The notes under the pieces were generated by a model that saw only the letters and a list, made by a program, of their open reading frames with translations, did not search any database and was not told the DNA's origin. DNA of 64,000 bases from Streptomyces phaeofaciens (GTDB lineage Bacteria > Actinomycetota > Actinomycetes > Streptomycetales > Streptomycetaceae), in assembly GCF_014648915.1 (NCBI RefSeq), contig NZ_BMSA01000027.1, forward strand, positions 62,001 through 126,000, written 5' to 3'. Below are positions 16,801 through 28,059 of the stretch, piece after piece. Position 1 is the stretch's first letter. Every line of letters starts with the position of its first letter. Both the position numbers and the translations under genes were made by a program.

Positions 16801-17049
16801 GTTCCAGTCCTTTCCCTGGGCGGCCCTCCCCCCTGGAAGGGGCCGAGTCGAGCGCTGAGGCCGAAGGGGTTTTTCAGCCGTGCGGTGACTGGGCGTGACT
16901 CTAAGCGGGGGAAGGGAAGACGGAGGAGGGTCTGACGAAGGCTGTGACGCTCTTGTTATGACACGAGGTAATGCAGAGCGGTACTTGGCGGGTGGAACAG
17001 CGAATTTCAGGCCGATTCGCCCTGTCCACATGTTGAGAACGTGCAGGAG

Positions 17050-17065
17050 GAACACCGCGGTGTTC
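17050..17065. promoter_or_regulatory. 16-bp perfect palindrome upstream of livK
   Basis: GAACACCGCGGTGTTC reads identically on both strands. It sits in the 288-base gap between livK and the membrane-protein gene upstream, just after the latter's stop. It is shaped like a dimeric repressor operator; no regulator gene is adjacent. The rest of this gap shows no feature I can support. Confidence 0.45.
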
Positions 17066-17088
17066 AGGTGTCTCGGGTGTTTTGGTGA

Positions 17089-17727
17089 TTACCGGGAATC
17101 GTTGCTACAGGCGACTTGTAGGGCCTCTGACAGGTCCTGTGCATACCGCGGGCCCAGGATGTAACTGTGAACCTGTATTGCGCGCGCATTACGTAGAGTT
17201 ACGTCCAGGAAAGGGAGACCGGCGTTCCGCGGCACTTTTCCGCATTCCGTGACATGCATGGTGATGACGATCTCCCGGGCGGAACCGGCCCGGGTCCGGA
17301 ACGGAGTCGGTGGCGCCGAGGTGAGCGAAAGGCCGTCGTACGGCTGCGACACTCGCGTCACGGTCACCGCGGGTCCGGATTCCACACCGAGCAGCACGTC
17401 GAAGGCGAAGGTCCGGGGCCGGGTGCCGGGCGGTACGGCGTGTCCGCCGAGATAGGTGACATCGACGACCTGGGACGGGAACGGCGGTGCGGCGGCGGCC
17501 GGTTGGCTCTCGTGCGGCCGGGTCGCGTAGAGGTAGCCGCCGCCGGCGAGGAGCAGCACGGCGGTGGCGGCGGCGAGCACGGCGCGGCGGTGGGTGGCGA
17601 GGAGGCGGGCGAGGGGAGAGCCCTCTCGGTGGCCGGATCCGCGGGAAGTGCCCTCGACGTCAAGGGAGTCGGGGGTGTCCCGGGGGGTCGTGCCCTCACC
17701 GGGTTCGATCGGTCCGACGCCGCTCAC
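17089..17727 (-). CDS. Single-pass membrane protein of unknown function
   Basis: 212 residues. A charged cytoplasmic N-terminus of about 45 residues is followed by one membrane helix (AVLAAATAVLLLAGGGYLY) and an extracellular domain of about 140 residues rich in beta-forming segments, with two cysteines near the C-terminal half that could pair. The GTG start overlaps the stop of the lipoprotein gene upstream (GTGA), so the two are co-translated and may form an envelope complex. I recognise no domain. The gene ends 24 bases before the palindrome that precedes livK. Confidence 0.7.
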   Translation of the reverse strand: MSGVGPIEPGEGTTPRDTPDSLDVEGTSRGSGHREGSPLARLLATHRRAVLAAATAVLLLAGGGYLYATRPHESQPAAAAPPFPSQVVDVTYLGGHAVPPGTRPRTFAFDVLLGVESGPAVTVTRVSQPYDGLSLTSAPPTPFRTRAGSAREIVITMHVTECGKVPRNAGLPFLDVTLRNARAIQVHSYILGPRYAQDLSEALQVACSNDSR

Positions 17728-18110
17728 CGCCAGGGCCCCTCGCCGGGCCCGCCGGAGCGGTACCACTCGACGCAGCCCTCGTGGGCCTCGCGGCCGATCA
17801 ACTCGTCTGCCGCGTCCGCTCCTTGGCGCTTCTTCTCGGCCCGTGCGGCGTCCACGACGCCGCGCAGGATCTCGTACTGCCCGTTGGACAGCCCCATCGA
17901 CTGGTAGTCGCCGTAGGTGCCGCTGTCCAGGACCTCGCGCGCCCAGTGGGTGACCAGGCGGGTGCACAGCACCTCGGGCGGGGTGGTGGCCGGAGAGGGG
18001 GAGGGGGCCTCGGCTGCGCCGTTTCCGCCGGCGCAGCCGGTCGCCAACACGCCTGCCAGCAGGGCCGGTCCGAGCAGCCGAGCCGCCCCGGCTCGCGCCG
18101 CTCCCGCCAT
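17724..18110 (-). CDS. Small lipoprotein of unknown function
   Basis: 128 residues beginning MAGAARAGAARLLGPALLAG, with lipobox ATGC, then an S/P-rich linker and a compact helical domain (VLCTRLVTHWAREVLDSG...EGCVEWYRSG) containing two cysteines. ATG 18110 is preferred over ATG 18128 because GGGAGGGG lies four to eleven bases upstream and the signal peptide starts there. Translationally coupled to the membrane protein downstream. The domain looks conserved in Streptomyces, but I cannot name a function. Confidence 0.7.
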   Translation of the reverse strand: MAGAARAGAARLLGPALLAGVLATGCAGGNGAAEAPSPSPATTPPEVLCTRLVTHWAREVLDSGTYGDYQSMGLSNGQYEILRGVVDAARAEKKRQGADAADELIGREAHEGCVEWYRSGGPGEGPWR

Positions 18111-18207
18111 GGCCCCTCCCGTGGTCATACCCCGACGCTAGGCCGCCGCGCCGCATGGGGCAACGCCCCCGCGCCGGCCGGGGCGCGGGGGCGTGGGGTG
18201 GGTGCCG

Positions 18208-18696
18208 TCAGCCGGTCGCGCCCGCCCGCGCCGCGTCGCCCGGCCGCACCTCGCGCAGCAGACAGGTCAGCCGGGCGGTGCACACCCGCCGGTCCTGCTC
18301 GTCACTGATCACGATCTCGTACGTCGCCGTGGACCGCCCCCGGTGCACCGGCGTGGCCACACCGGTGACCAGACCGGAGCGCACGCCCCGGTGGTGGGTG
18401 CAGTTCAGGTCGACCCCGACGGCGATCTTGGAGCTGCCGCCGTGCAGCATCGCGCCGACCGAGCCGAGGGTCTCGGCGAGCACCGCGGACGCGCCGCCGT
18501 GCAGCAGCCCGTACGGCTGGGTGTTGCCCTCGACCGGCATGGTGCCGACGACCCGGTCCGTGGAGGCCTCGACGATCTCCACACCCATCCGGCTGCCGAG
18601 GTGCCCGGCCGAGAACAGGGCCACGAGATCGACGCCGAGCGCGGCGTACTCGTCGAGGACCTCCTGCGGGAACTTCACGTGCTGCTGCTCGCCCAT
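18208..18696 (-). CDS. PaaI-type hotdog thioesterase
   Basis: 162-residue cytoplasmic acyl-CoA thioesterase of the 4-hydroxybenzoyl-CoA thioesterase-like (hotdog) family. Recognisable segments are VEGNTQPYGLLHGGASAVLAE, where the HGG turn and following acidic residue line the active site, and VGVDLNCTHHRGVRSG on the central strand. It probably works as a tetramer and hydrolyses aryl- or acyl-CoA, but the natural substrate is unknown. ATG 18696 gives the normal family length; upstream sequence in frame is arginine-rich and non-homologous. The FdhF-type gene ends 50 bases upstream on the same strand. Confidence 0.88.
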   Translation of the reverse strand: MGEQQHVKFPQEVLDEYAALGVDLVALFSAGHLGSRMGVEIVEASTDRVVGTMPVEGNTQPYGLLHGGASAVLAETLGSVGAMLHGGSSKIAVGVDLNCTHHRGVRSGLVTGVATPVHRGRSTATYEIVISDEQDRRVCTARLTCLLREVRPGDAARAGATG

Positions 18697-18746
18697 GGGG
18701 CCCGGCTCCGTTCGTCGATCACATCGTGCGGTGTCTGAGCAAACGC

Positions 18747-21026
<2,280 letters not shown>

Positions 21027-21360
21027 CGCGCGCTCTCCTTCGACCAGCTGTCGATGCGATACCCCCGGGATCCTCGCACGGGCCACGGACAGCACCGGAG
21101 AGCGGGCGGGGCACGGGCGGGGGCACGGGTAGGGGCGTGGGCGGGAGCGCGGCAGGGGCGTGGGCGGGGGACCGGTGGTCGGGCCTGGTGGGCCCCCGCG
21201 GGTCACGCCCGCCGCGTCCCCGAGGGTCCCGCGCCCGCCGCGCCCCCGGCGGGCCCCGCACCGATCTCCGCCGTCCTCCGCCACCCCCAACGCCCCCGTC
21301 GGTCCCCGGAGCGGTGGTGGCCGGGGCCGAGTGTCAGTGGGGCGTGGCAGGATCGGGGGC
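21027..21360. other. 334-base gene-free region, G-runs and short direct repeats
   Basis: Divergent gap between the FdhF-type gene and polA. The first half has many GGG and GGGG runs on the plus strand, with a near-identical 15-base repeat (AGGGGCGTGGGCGGG) at 21131-21145 and 21154-21168. It could form G-quadruplexes. I see no convincing -10/-35 pair. Confidence 0.5.
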
Positions 21361-24087
21361 GTGGCAGACACAGCAGCGAAGAAGACCGACACCCCCTCCG
21401 GCGAGAGCCGCCCGCGCCTGATGCTCATGGACGGGCACTCGCTGGCCTACCGCGCGTTCTTCGCGCTGCCCGCGGAGAACTTCACCACCGCGACGGGCCA
21501 GCCGACGAACGCGATCTACGGTTTCGCGTCGATGCTGGCCAACACCCTGCGTGACGAGGCGCCCACGCACTTCGCGGTCGCCTTCGACGTCTCCCGCAAG
21601 ACCTGGCGCTCCGAGGAGTTCACGGAGTACAAGGCGAACCGCTCCAAGACCCCGGACGAGTTCAAGGGCCAGGTCGAGCTGATCGGCGAGCTGCTCGACG
21701 CGATGCACGTGTCGCGGTTCGCGGTCGACGGCTTCGAGGCCGACGACGTCATCGCCACGCTCGCCACCCAGGCCGAGGCCGAGGGCTTCGAGGTGCTGAT
21801 CGTCACCGGCGACCGGGACTCCTTCCAGCTGGTCACCGAGCACACCACGGTCCTGTACCCGACCAAGGGCGTCTCGGAGCTGACCCGGTTCACCCCGGAG
21901 AAGGTCATCGAGAAGTACGGGTTGACGCCCGCCCAGTACCCCGACTTCGCGGCCCTGCGCGGCGACCCGTCCGACAACCTCCCGGGCATCCCGGGCGTCG
22001 GCGAGAAGACGGCCGCGAAGTGGATCAACCAGTTCGGCTCGTTCGCGGAGCTGGTCGAGCGCGTCGAGGAGGTCAAGGGCAAGGCCGGCCAGAACCTCCG
22101 CGACCACCTGGACGCCGTCAAGCTCAACCGCCGCCTCACGGAGATGGTACGCACGGTCGAGCTGCCCAGGACCGTCGTCGACCTGGAGCGCGCCCCCTAC
22201 GACCGCACGGCGGTCGCGATGGTCCTCGACACCCTGGAGATCAGGAACCCCTCGCTGCGCGAGCGGCTCCTGGCCGTCGACCCCGGCGGCCAGGAGGCCG
22301 AGGCGGCCCCGGTGGCCACCGCCGGCGTGGAGGTGGACGGCACGGTCCTCGGCACCGGCGAGCTGACCGGCTGGCTCACCGAGTACGGCACGAAGACCCT
22401 CGGCGTCGCCACGGTCGACACCTGGGCGCTGGGCACCGGCTCGGTCGCCGAGGTCGCGCTCGCCGCCGACGGCGGGGCGGCCGCCTGGTTCGACCCGTCC
22501 CAGCTCGACGAGTCCGACGAGAGCACGTGGGCGGCCTGGCTCGCCGCCGGGGACCGCCCCAAGATCCTGCACAACGCCAAGGGCGCCATGCGCGTGTTCG
22601 CCGAGCACGGCTGGTCCGTCGCCGGCGTCTCCATGGACACCGCGCTCGCCGCCTACCTGGTCAAGCCGGGCCGCCGCTCCTTCGACCTGGACGCGCTCTC
22701 CCTGGAGTACCTGGGCCGTGAGCTGGCCCCCGCCGCAGCGGCCGACGGCCAGCTCGCCTTCGGCGCGGACGACGGCGCCGAGGCCGAGGCCCTCATGGTG
22801 CAGGCCCGCACGATCCTCGACCTGGGCGAGGCGTTCCGGTCCCGGCTGGAGGAGGTCGGCGCGGCGGACCTGCTGCGCGACATGGAGCTGCCCACCTCCG
22901 TCCTCCTGGCCCGGATGGAGCGGCACGGCATCGCCGCCGACCGCGCCCACCTGGAGGCCATGGAGCAGATGTTCGCCGGCGCCGTCCAGCAGGCCGTGAA
23001 GGAGGCGCACGCGGCGGCGGGGCACGAGTTCAACCTGGGCTCGCCCAAGCAGCTCCAGGAGGTCCTCTTCGGCGAACTGGGCCTGCCCAAGACCAAGAAG
23101 ACCAAGACCGGCTACACCACCGACGCCGACGCCCTGGCCTGGCTCGCGGGCCAGACGGACAACGAACTCCCGGTGATCATGCTCCGCCACCGCGAGCAGG
23201 CGAAGCTCCGCGTCACCGTCGAGGGCCTGATCAAGACGATCGCCGCCGACGGCCGGATCCACACCACGTTCAACCAGACGGTCGCCGCGACCGGCCGTCT
23301 GTCGTCCACGGACCCGAACCTCCAAAACATCCCCGTCCGCACCGACGAGGGCCGGGCCATCCGCCGCGGCTTCGTCGTCGGCGAGGGCTTCGAGTCCCTG
23401 ATGACGGCCGACTACAGCCAGATCGAACTGCGCGTGATGGCCCACCTCTCCGAGGACGAGGGCCTGATCCGGGCGTTCACCTCCGGCGAGGACCTGCACA
23501 CCACGGCCGCCTCCCAGGTGTTCGGCGTCGAGCCGACCGCCGTGGACGCCGAGATGCGCCGCAAGATCAAGGCCATGTCCTACGGCCTGGCGTACGGCCT
23601 GTCGGCGTTCGGTCTCTCGCAGCAGCTGAACATCGAGGCGGGCGAGGCGCGCGCCCTGATGGACGCCTACTTCGAGCGCTTCGGCGGCGTCCGCGACTAT
23701 CTGCGCCGGGCCGTGGACGAGGCACGGGCGACGGGCTACACGGCGACGCTCTTCGGCCGCCGCCGCTACCTCCCCGACCTCAACAGCGACAACCGCCAGC
23801 GCCGCGAGGCCGCCGAGCGCATGGCGCTCAACGCGCCCATCCAGGGCACCGCCGCGGACATCGTCAAGATCGCCATGCTCAAGGTGGACGACGCGCTGCG
23901 GGCCGCGGACCTCCGGTCCCGCATGCTGCTCCAGGTCCACGACGAAATCGTCCTGGAGATCGCCCCCGGCGAGCGCGCGGCCGTGGAGGAGCTGGTCCGC
24001 CGCGAGATGAGCGACGCGGTCCGGCTCCGGGCCCCGCTGGACGTCTCGGTGGGCTCCGGCGCGGACTGGGAGTCCGCGGCGCACTAG
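21361..24087 (+). CDS. polA: DNA polymerase I
   Basis: 908-residue repair and Okazaki-fragment polymerase. The N-terminal 5' nuclease (about 20-310) has MLMDGHSLAYRAFFAL, FEADDVIATLA, TGDRDSFQL and GIPGVGEKTA. The middle exonuclease-like domain (about 330-520) lacks the DxE metal motif: the equivalent strand reads LGVATVDTWAL, so proofreading is probably absent, as in other actinobacterial Pol I. The polymerase domain has motif A TADYSQIELR (D684), the O-helix RRKIKAMSYGLAYGLS and motif C QVHDEIVLE (D861). GTG 21361 follows GGATCGGGGGC. Upstream in-frame sequence is proline/arginine-rich and not homologous. A strong hairpin follows the gene. Confidence 0.96.
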   Translation: MADTAAKKTDTPSGESRPRLMLMDGHSLAYRAFFALPAENFTTATGQPTNAIYGFASMLANTLRDEAPTHFAVAFDVSRKTWRSEEFTEYKANRSKTPDEFKGQVELIGELLDAMHVSRFAVDGFEADDVIATLATQAEAEGFEVLIVTGDRDSFQLVTEHTTVLYPTKGVSELTRFTPEKVIEKYGLTPAQYPDFAALRGDPSDNLPGIPGVGEKTAAKWINQFGSFAELVERVEEVKGKAGQNLRDHLDAVKLNRRLTEMVRTVELPRTVVDLERAPYDRTAVAMVLDTLEIRNPSLRERLLAVDPGGQEAEAAPVATAGVEVDGTVLGTGELTGWLTEYGTKTLGVATVDTWALGTGSVAEVALAADGGAAAWFDPSQLDESDESTWAAWLAAGDRPKILHNAKGAMRVFAEHGWSVAGVSMDTALAAYLVKPGRRSFDLDALSLEYLGRELAPAAAADGQLAFGADDGAEAEALMVQARTILDLGEAFRSRLEEVGAADLLRDMELPTSVLLARMERHGIAADRAHLEAMEQMFAGAVQQAVKEAHAAAGHEFNLGSPKQLQEVLFGELGLPKTKKTKTGYTTDADALAWLAGQTDNELPVIMLRHREQAKLRVTVEGLIKTIAADGRIHTTFNQTVAATGRLSSTDPNLQNIPVRTDEGRAIRRGFVVGEGFESLMTADYSQIELRVMAHLSEDEGLIRAFTSGEDLHTTAASQVFGVEPTAVDAEMRRKIKAMSYGLAYGLSAFGLSQQLNIEAGEARALMDAYFERFGGVRDYLRRAVDEARATGYTATLFGRRRYLPDLNSDNRQRREAAERMALNAPIQGTAADIVKIAMLKVDDALRAADLRSRMLLQVHDEIVLEIAPGERAAVEELVRREMSDAVRLRAPLDVSVGSGADWESAAH

Positions 24088-24190
24088 GTCGCGGACACGG
24101 CCTAGCCTGCGGCGCGGGAGCGGGAGCCGTTCCCGACGCCGGCGGTTTCGAGCCGTTCCCGACACGACCGGTTCCCGATGCGAGCCGAGA

Positions 24191-24223
24191 GAAGGGCCCC
24201 GTCCGCCGCGGACGGGGCCCTTC
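24191..24223 (+). terminator. polA terminator
   Basis: Perfect 15-bp stem, arms 24191-24205 and 24209-24223, about 100 bases after the polA stop. The remainder of the 352-base gap (24088-24439) is C-rich and shows nothing else I can support. Confidence 0.8.
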
Positions 24224-24439
24224 CCCGTCCCGGAGGGGTGCGCACCCCCGTGCCCCCCGTGCCCCCAGTGACCCCCGTGCCACCCCTCGCACCCTTGCGC
24301 CGCCACGCTCCGCCGCCGCCGCGGCGCGGGGCCGACGGTGCCCTTCCTCCGTCACGCGCGGTACATCCCCCGAAGGGCCCTCACCCACGTGGCCCCCGCC
24401 AGAACGCCGCCCACCGCCCGCGCCCGCAAGGATGCCGCC

Positions 24440-24880
24440 ATGGGTATACGCATGCTTCACCGCCGGACGGCACACGCACGCGTTCACGCCACGGCGACCA
24501 CAGACACACGGGTCGATCCCGACGCGGGCCCCGCGCCGCGTCCCCTGCCCGCCCTCGCACCCGGCGCCGCCACGCCCCGCGTCCCCAGGACGCCGGTCAC
24601 GGCCCTGCGCGCGGCCCTGAGACGGCTCCGCGACCGGGTCCTTGACCGGCTCGACCGGCTCACCCGGCTCGTCCACCGGTTCCGGGACGGCGCCTGGCGC
24701 CCGTGGTGCGAGACGGCCCGCGGCTGCCTGGCCCTCGCGCTCGGCACGCTCGGCCGGCTCCGCGGACGCCGCAGGGCCCGCCGGATCAGCCTCTTCGTCG
24801 TACCGCCGCCGGCCCCGCTGCCGCTACGGCTCGTGCCGCCCCTCACCGAACACCCGGACGGCTCCGCTCCCCGACGGTGA
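24440..24880 (+). CDS. Small basic protein of unknown function
   Basis: 146 residues, very rich in arginine, proline and alanine. It begins MGIRMLHRRTAHARVHA, has an amphipathic arginine/leucine helix (TALRAALRRLRDRVLDRLDR, about residues 55-75) and ends with a proline-rich tail. No signal peptide or known domain is visible. ATG 24440 has AAGGA upstream, and the N-terminal MGIRMLHRR looks like a start I have seen in other Streptomyces hypothetical proteins. The last 38 bases overlap the convergent DUF4184 gene, which weakens the call slightly. It might bind nucleic acid or membranes, but that is only suggested by charge. Confidence 0.55.
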   Translation: MGIRMLHRRTAHARVHATATTDTRVDPDAGPAPRPLPALAPGAATPRVPRTPVTALRAALRRLRDRVLDRLDRLTRLVHRFRDGAWRPWCETARGCLALALGTLGRLRGRRRARRISLFVVPPPAPLPLRLVPPLTEHPDGSAPRR

Positions 24881-25715
24881 CCCGCTCCGGCCGCCCGGCG
24901 GTCACAGCACCCCGGGCGGCCGGCCGCCACAGCCGCACGCCGACGGCGTACAGCAGCACTCCCAGCACCAGGCCCGCGCCCGCGCCGAAGCACACGGTCG
25001 GGATCAGCTCCCACGGCTTGGCCTCCCGCGCCCCCCAGTACTCCCACCAGCGGGTCGCCCGGCGCACCGCCGCGACCAGCGCGCAGCCGCCGATCACCGC
25101 CGCGGCCCACCACCGGTCCCGTACCGACAGCGCCGGCACACCGTCCGGCGCCCCGTCCGGCGCGTGACGCAGGGCGCGCGTGAGGAACACGGCGATCACG
25201 ACGGCGGCCACGGCCGAGCCGCCGTACTGGAGGTACCAGTACAGCGGCGAGCCCGCGACGGTCTCGCCGAGGACCGGGAACAGCCGCATGCCCCAGCGGT
25301 CGAGGTGGGTGAAGGCGTCCCAGACCACATGGGTCAGCGCGCCGGCCACGGCGGAGACGTACCACCACAGGACCGTGGCCGGCCCTGTCCGCGCGCGGGG
25401 CCGTCCGCTGCGGGTCAGGGCGGCGGTGCGGCCCTGGCGGGCGCGCGGCAGCAGGGCCACCAGCGGTTCGCGGACCAGCAGCCAGAGGCCCACCAGGGCC
25501 CAGGCGATGGCCACGTCGACGGTGAACACGCCCGGGAAGGAGTGGGTGACGTCGCCGAACGTCATCGCCTCGTCCGCGACACTCGCCGCGTAATAGGTCA
25601 TGTCGGGCGCGAAGCTGCCCGCCACCAGGACGGCGGGCACCAGCCGCCCGCGGCCGGTGCCGTCGGCGCGCACGGCGGGCAGCACGGCCGCCGCATGACT
25701 CAGGGTGAACGGCAA
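24843..25715 (-). CDS. DUF4184 integral membrane protein
   Basis: 290 residues beginning MPFTLSHAAAVLPAV, the characteristic start of DUF4184 proteins, followed by FAPDMTYYA and THSFPGVFTVDV. The N-terminal histidine and aspartates recall membrane-bound metal-dependent hydrolases of the YfhO/YdjM type, but no activity is established. About six hydrophobic segments are spread along the chain, and GALTHVVWDAFTHLD is a second conserved His/Asp cluster. The C-terminus is basic. It converges on the small basic protein with a 38-base overlap. Family assignment is good, function unknown. Confidence 0.8.
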   Translation of the reverse strand: MPFTLSHAAAVLPAVRADGTGRGRLVPAVLVAGSFAPDMTYYAASVADEAMTFGDVTHSFPGVFTVDVAIAWALVGLWLLVREPLVALLPRARQGRTAALTRSGRPRARTGPATVLWWYVSAVAGALTHVVWDAFTHLDRWGMRLFPVLGETVAGSPLYWYLQYGGSAVAAVVIAVFLTRALRHAPDGAPDGVPALSVRDRWWAAAVIGGCALVAAVRRATRWWEYWGAREAKPWELIPTVCFGAGAGLVLGVLLYAVGVRLWRPAARGAVTAGRPERVTVGERSRPGVR

Positions 25716-26029
25716 CGCGGCTCCCGGGGGCGAGGGTCGGCGGACCGGTCGGCCCCTTGATCGACGACGCGGGGGCGCGGGAGACGGTTCCCGGCGAACG
25801 GAACCCGGCCGGCGGATGAAATCGACACGCGAACGGGTGCCGGTGCAAAAGAAGTTGTCGTAGGGTCGCTTGGGCTGCCGTGCCGCCGGATGCAGTCGAA
25901 CAAAAGAACAGAACGGTGCGAAGCCCCTCCGGACGCAACCCCCGGGGCGGGCCGATCGTCACAACAGCCACAGGCGTGGTGCAGAAAAAGGACATGGGCG
26001 CTCGGGCGTCCACGGGAGGGGTTCACTAC
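25716..26029 (+). promoter_or_regulatory. Upstream region of the lytic transglycosylase gene
   Basis: 314-base divergent gap. TAGGGT at 25861-25866 is the best -10 candidate, predicting a leader of about 155 bases. I looked for a ydaO-type c-di-AMP riboswitch, known upstream of some Streptomyces cell-wall hydrolase genes, and could not recognise its conserved core. GGGAGGGG at 26014-26021 serves ATG 26030. Confidence 0.35.
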
Positions 26030-27769
26030 ATGTCGTCGGCGCATTTCGGCAACAGGCTGCGCAAGGGGGCCGTCAACACCACGGTGGCCGCGCTGGCCGT
26101 CGCGGCCCTGGCCGCCTCCCAGGCCCCGGACGTCACGGCCGACACCACGGGCAGGCAGACCACCGCCGACGCCCCGGCCGCCGACCAGGCCACCGGTGAC
26201 AGCGCGACCGGCAACTCGCCCTACTACACGGACCTGCCGCCGCTGAACAGCCCCCTGCCCGCCCCGAGCGCGAGCGCCGACACCACCCCCGTCACCACCG
26301 GCAGTGCCGAGGCCGGCATCCCCGCCACGGTCCTGGACGCCTACAAGAAGGCCGAGGCGGAGCTGGCGCAGTCCAAGCCCGGCTGCAACATGCCCTGGCA
26401 ACTGCTGGCCGCCATCGGCAAGGTGGAGTCCGGCCAGGCCCGCGGCGGCCGCGTCTCCGCCGACGGCACCACCCTCTCGCCGATCCTCGGCCCGGTCCTC
26501 AACGGCGTCGGCTTCGCGAACATCAGCGACACCGACAACGGCGCCTACGACGGCGACGCCACCTACGACCGCGCCGTCGGCCCCATGCAGTTCATCCCCT
26601 CCACCTGGGAATGGGCGGGCCGCGACGGCAACGACGACGGCAAGAAGGACCCCAACAACATCTACGACGCCGCGCTCGCCGCCGGCCACTACCTGTGCCG
26701 CTTCAGCTGGGACATGTCCACCACGTCCGGCCTGCGCAGCGCGATCCTCAGCTACAACAACTCGACGGACTACTACAACACCGTCATGTCGTGGCTGGAG
26801 TACTACCGCAAGGGCACCCACGAGATCCCCGACGGCACCGGCACCGTGCCCTCCGACCGCAGCGACGACACCACGGACCCGACGACACCCGTCACGCCGT
26901 CGAGCCCGTCCACCCCGAACACGCCGTCCAGCCCGTCGACCCCCAGCACACCGCCGAGCACTCCGAGCACCCCGTCGACGCCCCCCACGCCGACCGACAC
27001 GGTCCACCACCTGGAGGACGCCGGCACCGCGAAGCTCACCGCCATGGCGGGCGACGCGTTCACCACGAAGATCAGCACCCGCACGGAGACGGCGGCCGGC
27101 AAGGCCGTCGCCAAGGTCAGGGTCCGCTTCACCATCGTCGGCGACACCGACGCCACCTTCGCCGGCGGCGAGAGCGTGGCCACGGTCGCCACGAACCGCA
27201 AGGGCGTCGCGGCCGCCCCCGCGCTCCAGGCGGGCGAGAAGACCGGCACCTTCACCGTCCGCGCCACCGTCGTGGGCCGCACGGTCACCGCCGTCGACTA
27301 CAAGGCGACCGTCACCGCGCGCGCCGCCGACACCCTCGCCCGCACCGGCACCGCGGCCCCGACCTGCGTCGCGGGCGGCGAGTTCGCCGATCAGGTCGAG
27401 GTGAAGGCCACCTACAAGGGCGCCGTCGCCGACCAGGTCGCCGCCACCGCCACCCTGGTGAAGTCGGCCGACGACCCGACCGCCGCCGACAAGGGCCCCT
27501 TCTTCAAGGACGCCACCGGCAACCCCGTCCGCACCCTGACAGGCCTGAAGACCGACGCGAACGGCCTGCTGAAGCTGCCGAAGCTCTACGCGGACGACAC
27601 CACCGGCACCTTCCTCCTGCGCATCACCACCACCGGCGGCGCGACCCTGACGGTCGAACTCACCGTCACCGCGCCGGAGCCCACGACACCCAGCCCGGAG
27701 CCCACCGAGCCGTCGGACACCTCGTCCCCGAGCGCCACGCCCAGCGAGTCGTCCACCTCCGCCTCGTAA
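26030..27769 (+). CDS. Secreted lytic transglycosylase with Ig-like repeats and S/P/T-rich tail
   Basis: 579-residue exported cell-wall enzyme. A membrane-spanning or signal segment (VNTTVAALAVAALAAS) lies at about residues 14-30. The transglycosylase domain spans roughly 110-270: CNMPWQLLAAIGKVESG carries the catalytic glutamate, and GPMQFIPSTWEWAG and YDAALAAGHYLC are typical of the SLT/MltB-like group. A proline/threonine/serine linker with TPSTPSTP-like repeats (about 285-325) leads to two beta-sandwich domains of similar sequence, then a second T/S/E/P tail. ATG 26030 is favoured by GGGAGGGG. It cleaves peptidoglycan glycan strands; the C-terminal modules probably aid wall binding. Confidence 0.88.
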   Translation: MSSAHFGNRLRKGAVNTTVAALAVAALAASQAPDVTADTTGRQTTADAPAADQATGDSATGNSPYYTDLPPLNSPLPAPSASADTTPVTTGSAEAGIPATVLDAYKKAEAELAQSKPGCNMPWQLLAAIGKVESGQARGGRVSADGTTLSPILGPVLNGVGFANISDTDNGAYDGDATYDRAVGPMQFIPSTWEWAGRDGNDDGKKDPNNIYDAALAAGHYLCRFSWDMSTTSGLRSAILSYNNSTDYYNTVMSWLEYYRKGTHEIPDGTGTVPSDRSDDTTDPTTPVTPSSPSTPNTPSSPSTPSTPPSTPSTPSTPPTPTDTVHHLEDAGTAKLTAMAGDAFTTKISTRTETAAGKAVAKVRVRFTIVGDTDATFAGGESVATVATNRKGVAAAPALQAGEKTGTFTVRATVVGRTVTAVDYKATVTARAADTLARTGTAAPTCVAGGEFADQVEVKATYKGAVADQVAATATLVKSADDPTAADKGPFFKDATGNPVRTLTGLKTDANGLLKLPKLYADDTTGTFLLRITTTGGATLTVELTVTAPEPTTPSPEPTEPSDTSSPSATPSESSTSAS

Positions 27770-27790
27770 CCCCGCTCCAGCCCGGCCCGC

Positions 27791-27820
27791 GCGGCGCCCC
27801 TCCCGACGGAGGGGCGCCGC
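27791..27820 (+). terminator. Terminator after the lytic transglycosylase gene
   Basis: Perfect 13-bp GC stem, arms 27791-27803 and 27808-27820, with tetraloop CGAC. Confidence 0.8.
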
Positions 27821-27903
27821 AGTGCTGTCCGACCTGTTCTCATCTCAACCACCCGTTGCTACGGTGCCGCACCTGACGCCCTGTCAGCTAAGGGAGGCCC
27901 CCT

Positions 27904-28038
27904 GTGCGTGCCCTGATCGCCGCCGCGACCGGTCTCGCCGTCGCGTTCGCACTCGTCCTCACCCTCACCGCCGTGGGCGCCCCCACCGGGAAGACCTCCC
28001 CGGAACCGATGCTGACGACCGTGCCCGCACACCCGTAA
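27904..28038 (+). CDS. 44-residue membrane peptide, SPW_0924-like
   Basis: A short gene with GGGAGG before its GTG encodes MRALIAAATGLAVAFALVL followed by a short polar tail ending in VPAHP. One hydrophobic helix of about 20 residues makes it a membrane micro-protein. It resembles the small actinomycete family named SPW_0924 as I remember it. The stop is 21 bases before the DUF3068 start, with a strong ribosome binding site between, so the two are probably one operon and may act together. Function unknown. Confidence 0.75.
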   Translation: MRALIAAATGLAVAFALVLTLTAVGAPTGKTSPEPMLTTVPAHP

Positions 28039-28059
28039 CCGCCCGGGAAGGAGGCCGAG

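Noticed and set aside
16801..17049. Promoter search upstream of livK
   Set aside because: Several A/T-rich hexamers occur but none gives a convincing -35/-10 pair; only the palindrome is reported.
22000..24306. Long minus-strand frame opposite polA
   Set aside because: Antisense shadow with V/G/D-rich composition and no homology or start signal.
25716..26029. c-di-AMP (ydaO) riboswitch upstream of the lytic transglycosylase
   Set aside because: I could not identify the conserved core or pairing elements by eye; a covariance model search would be needed.
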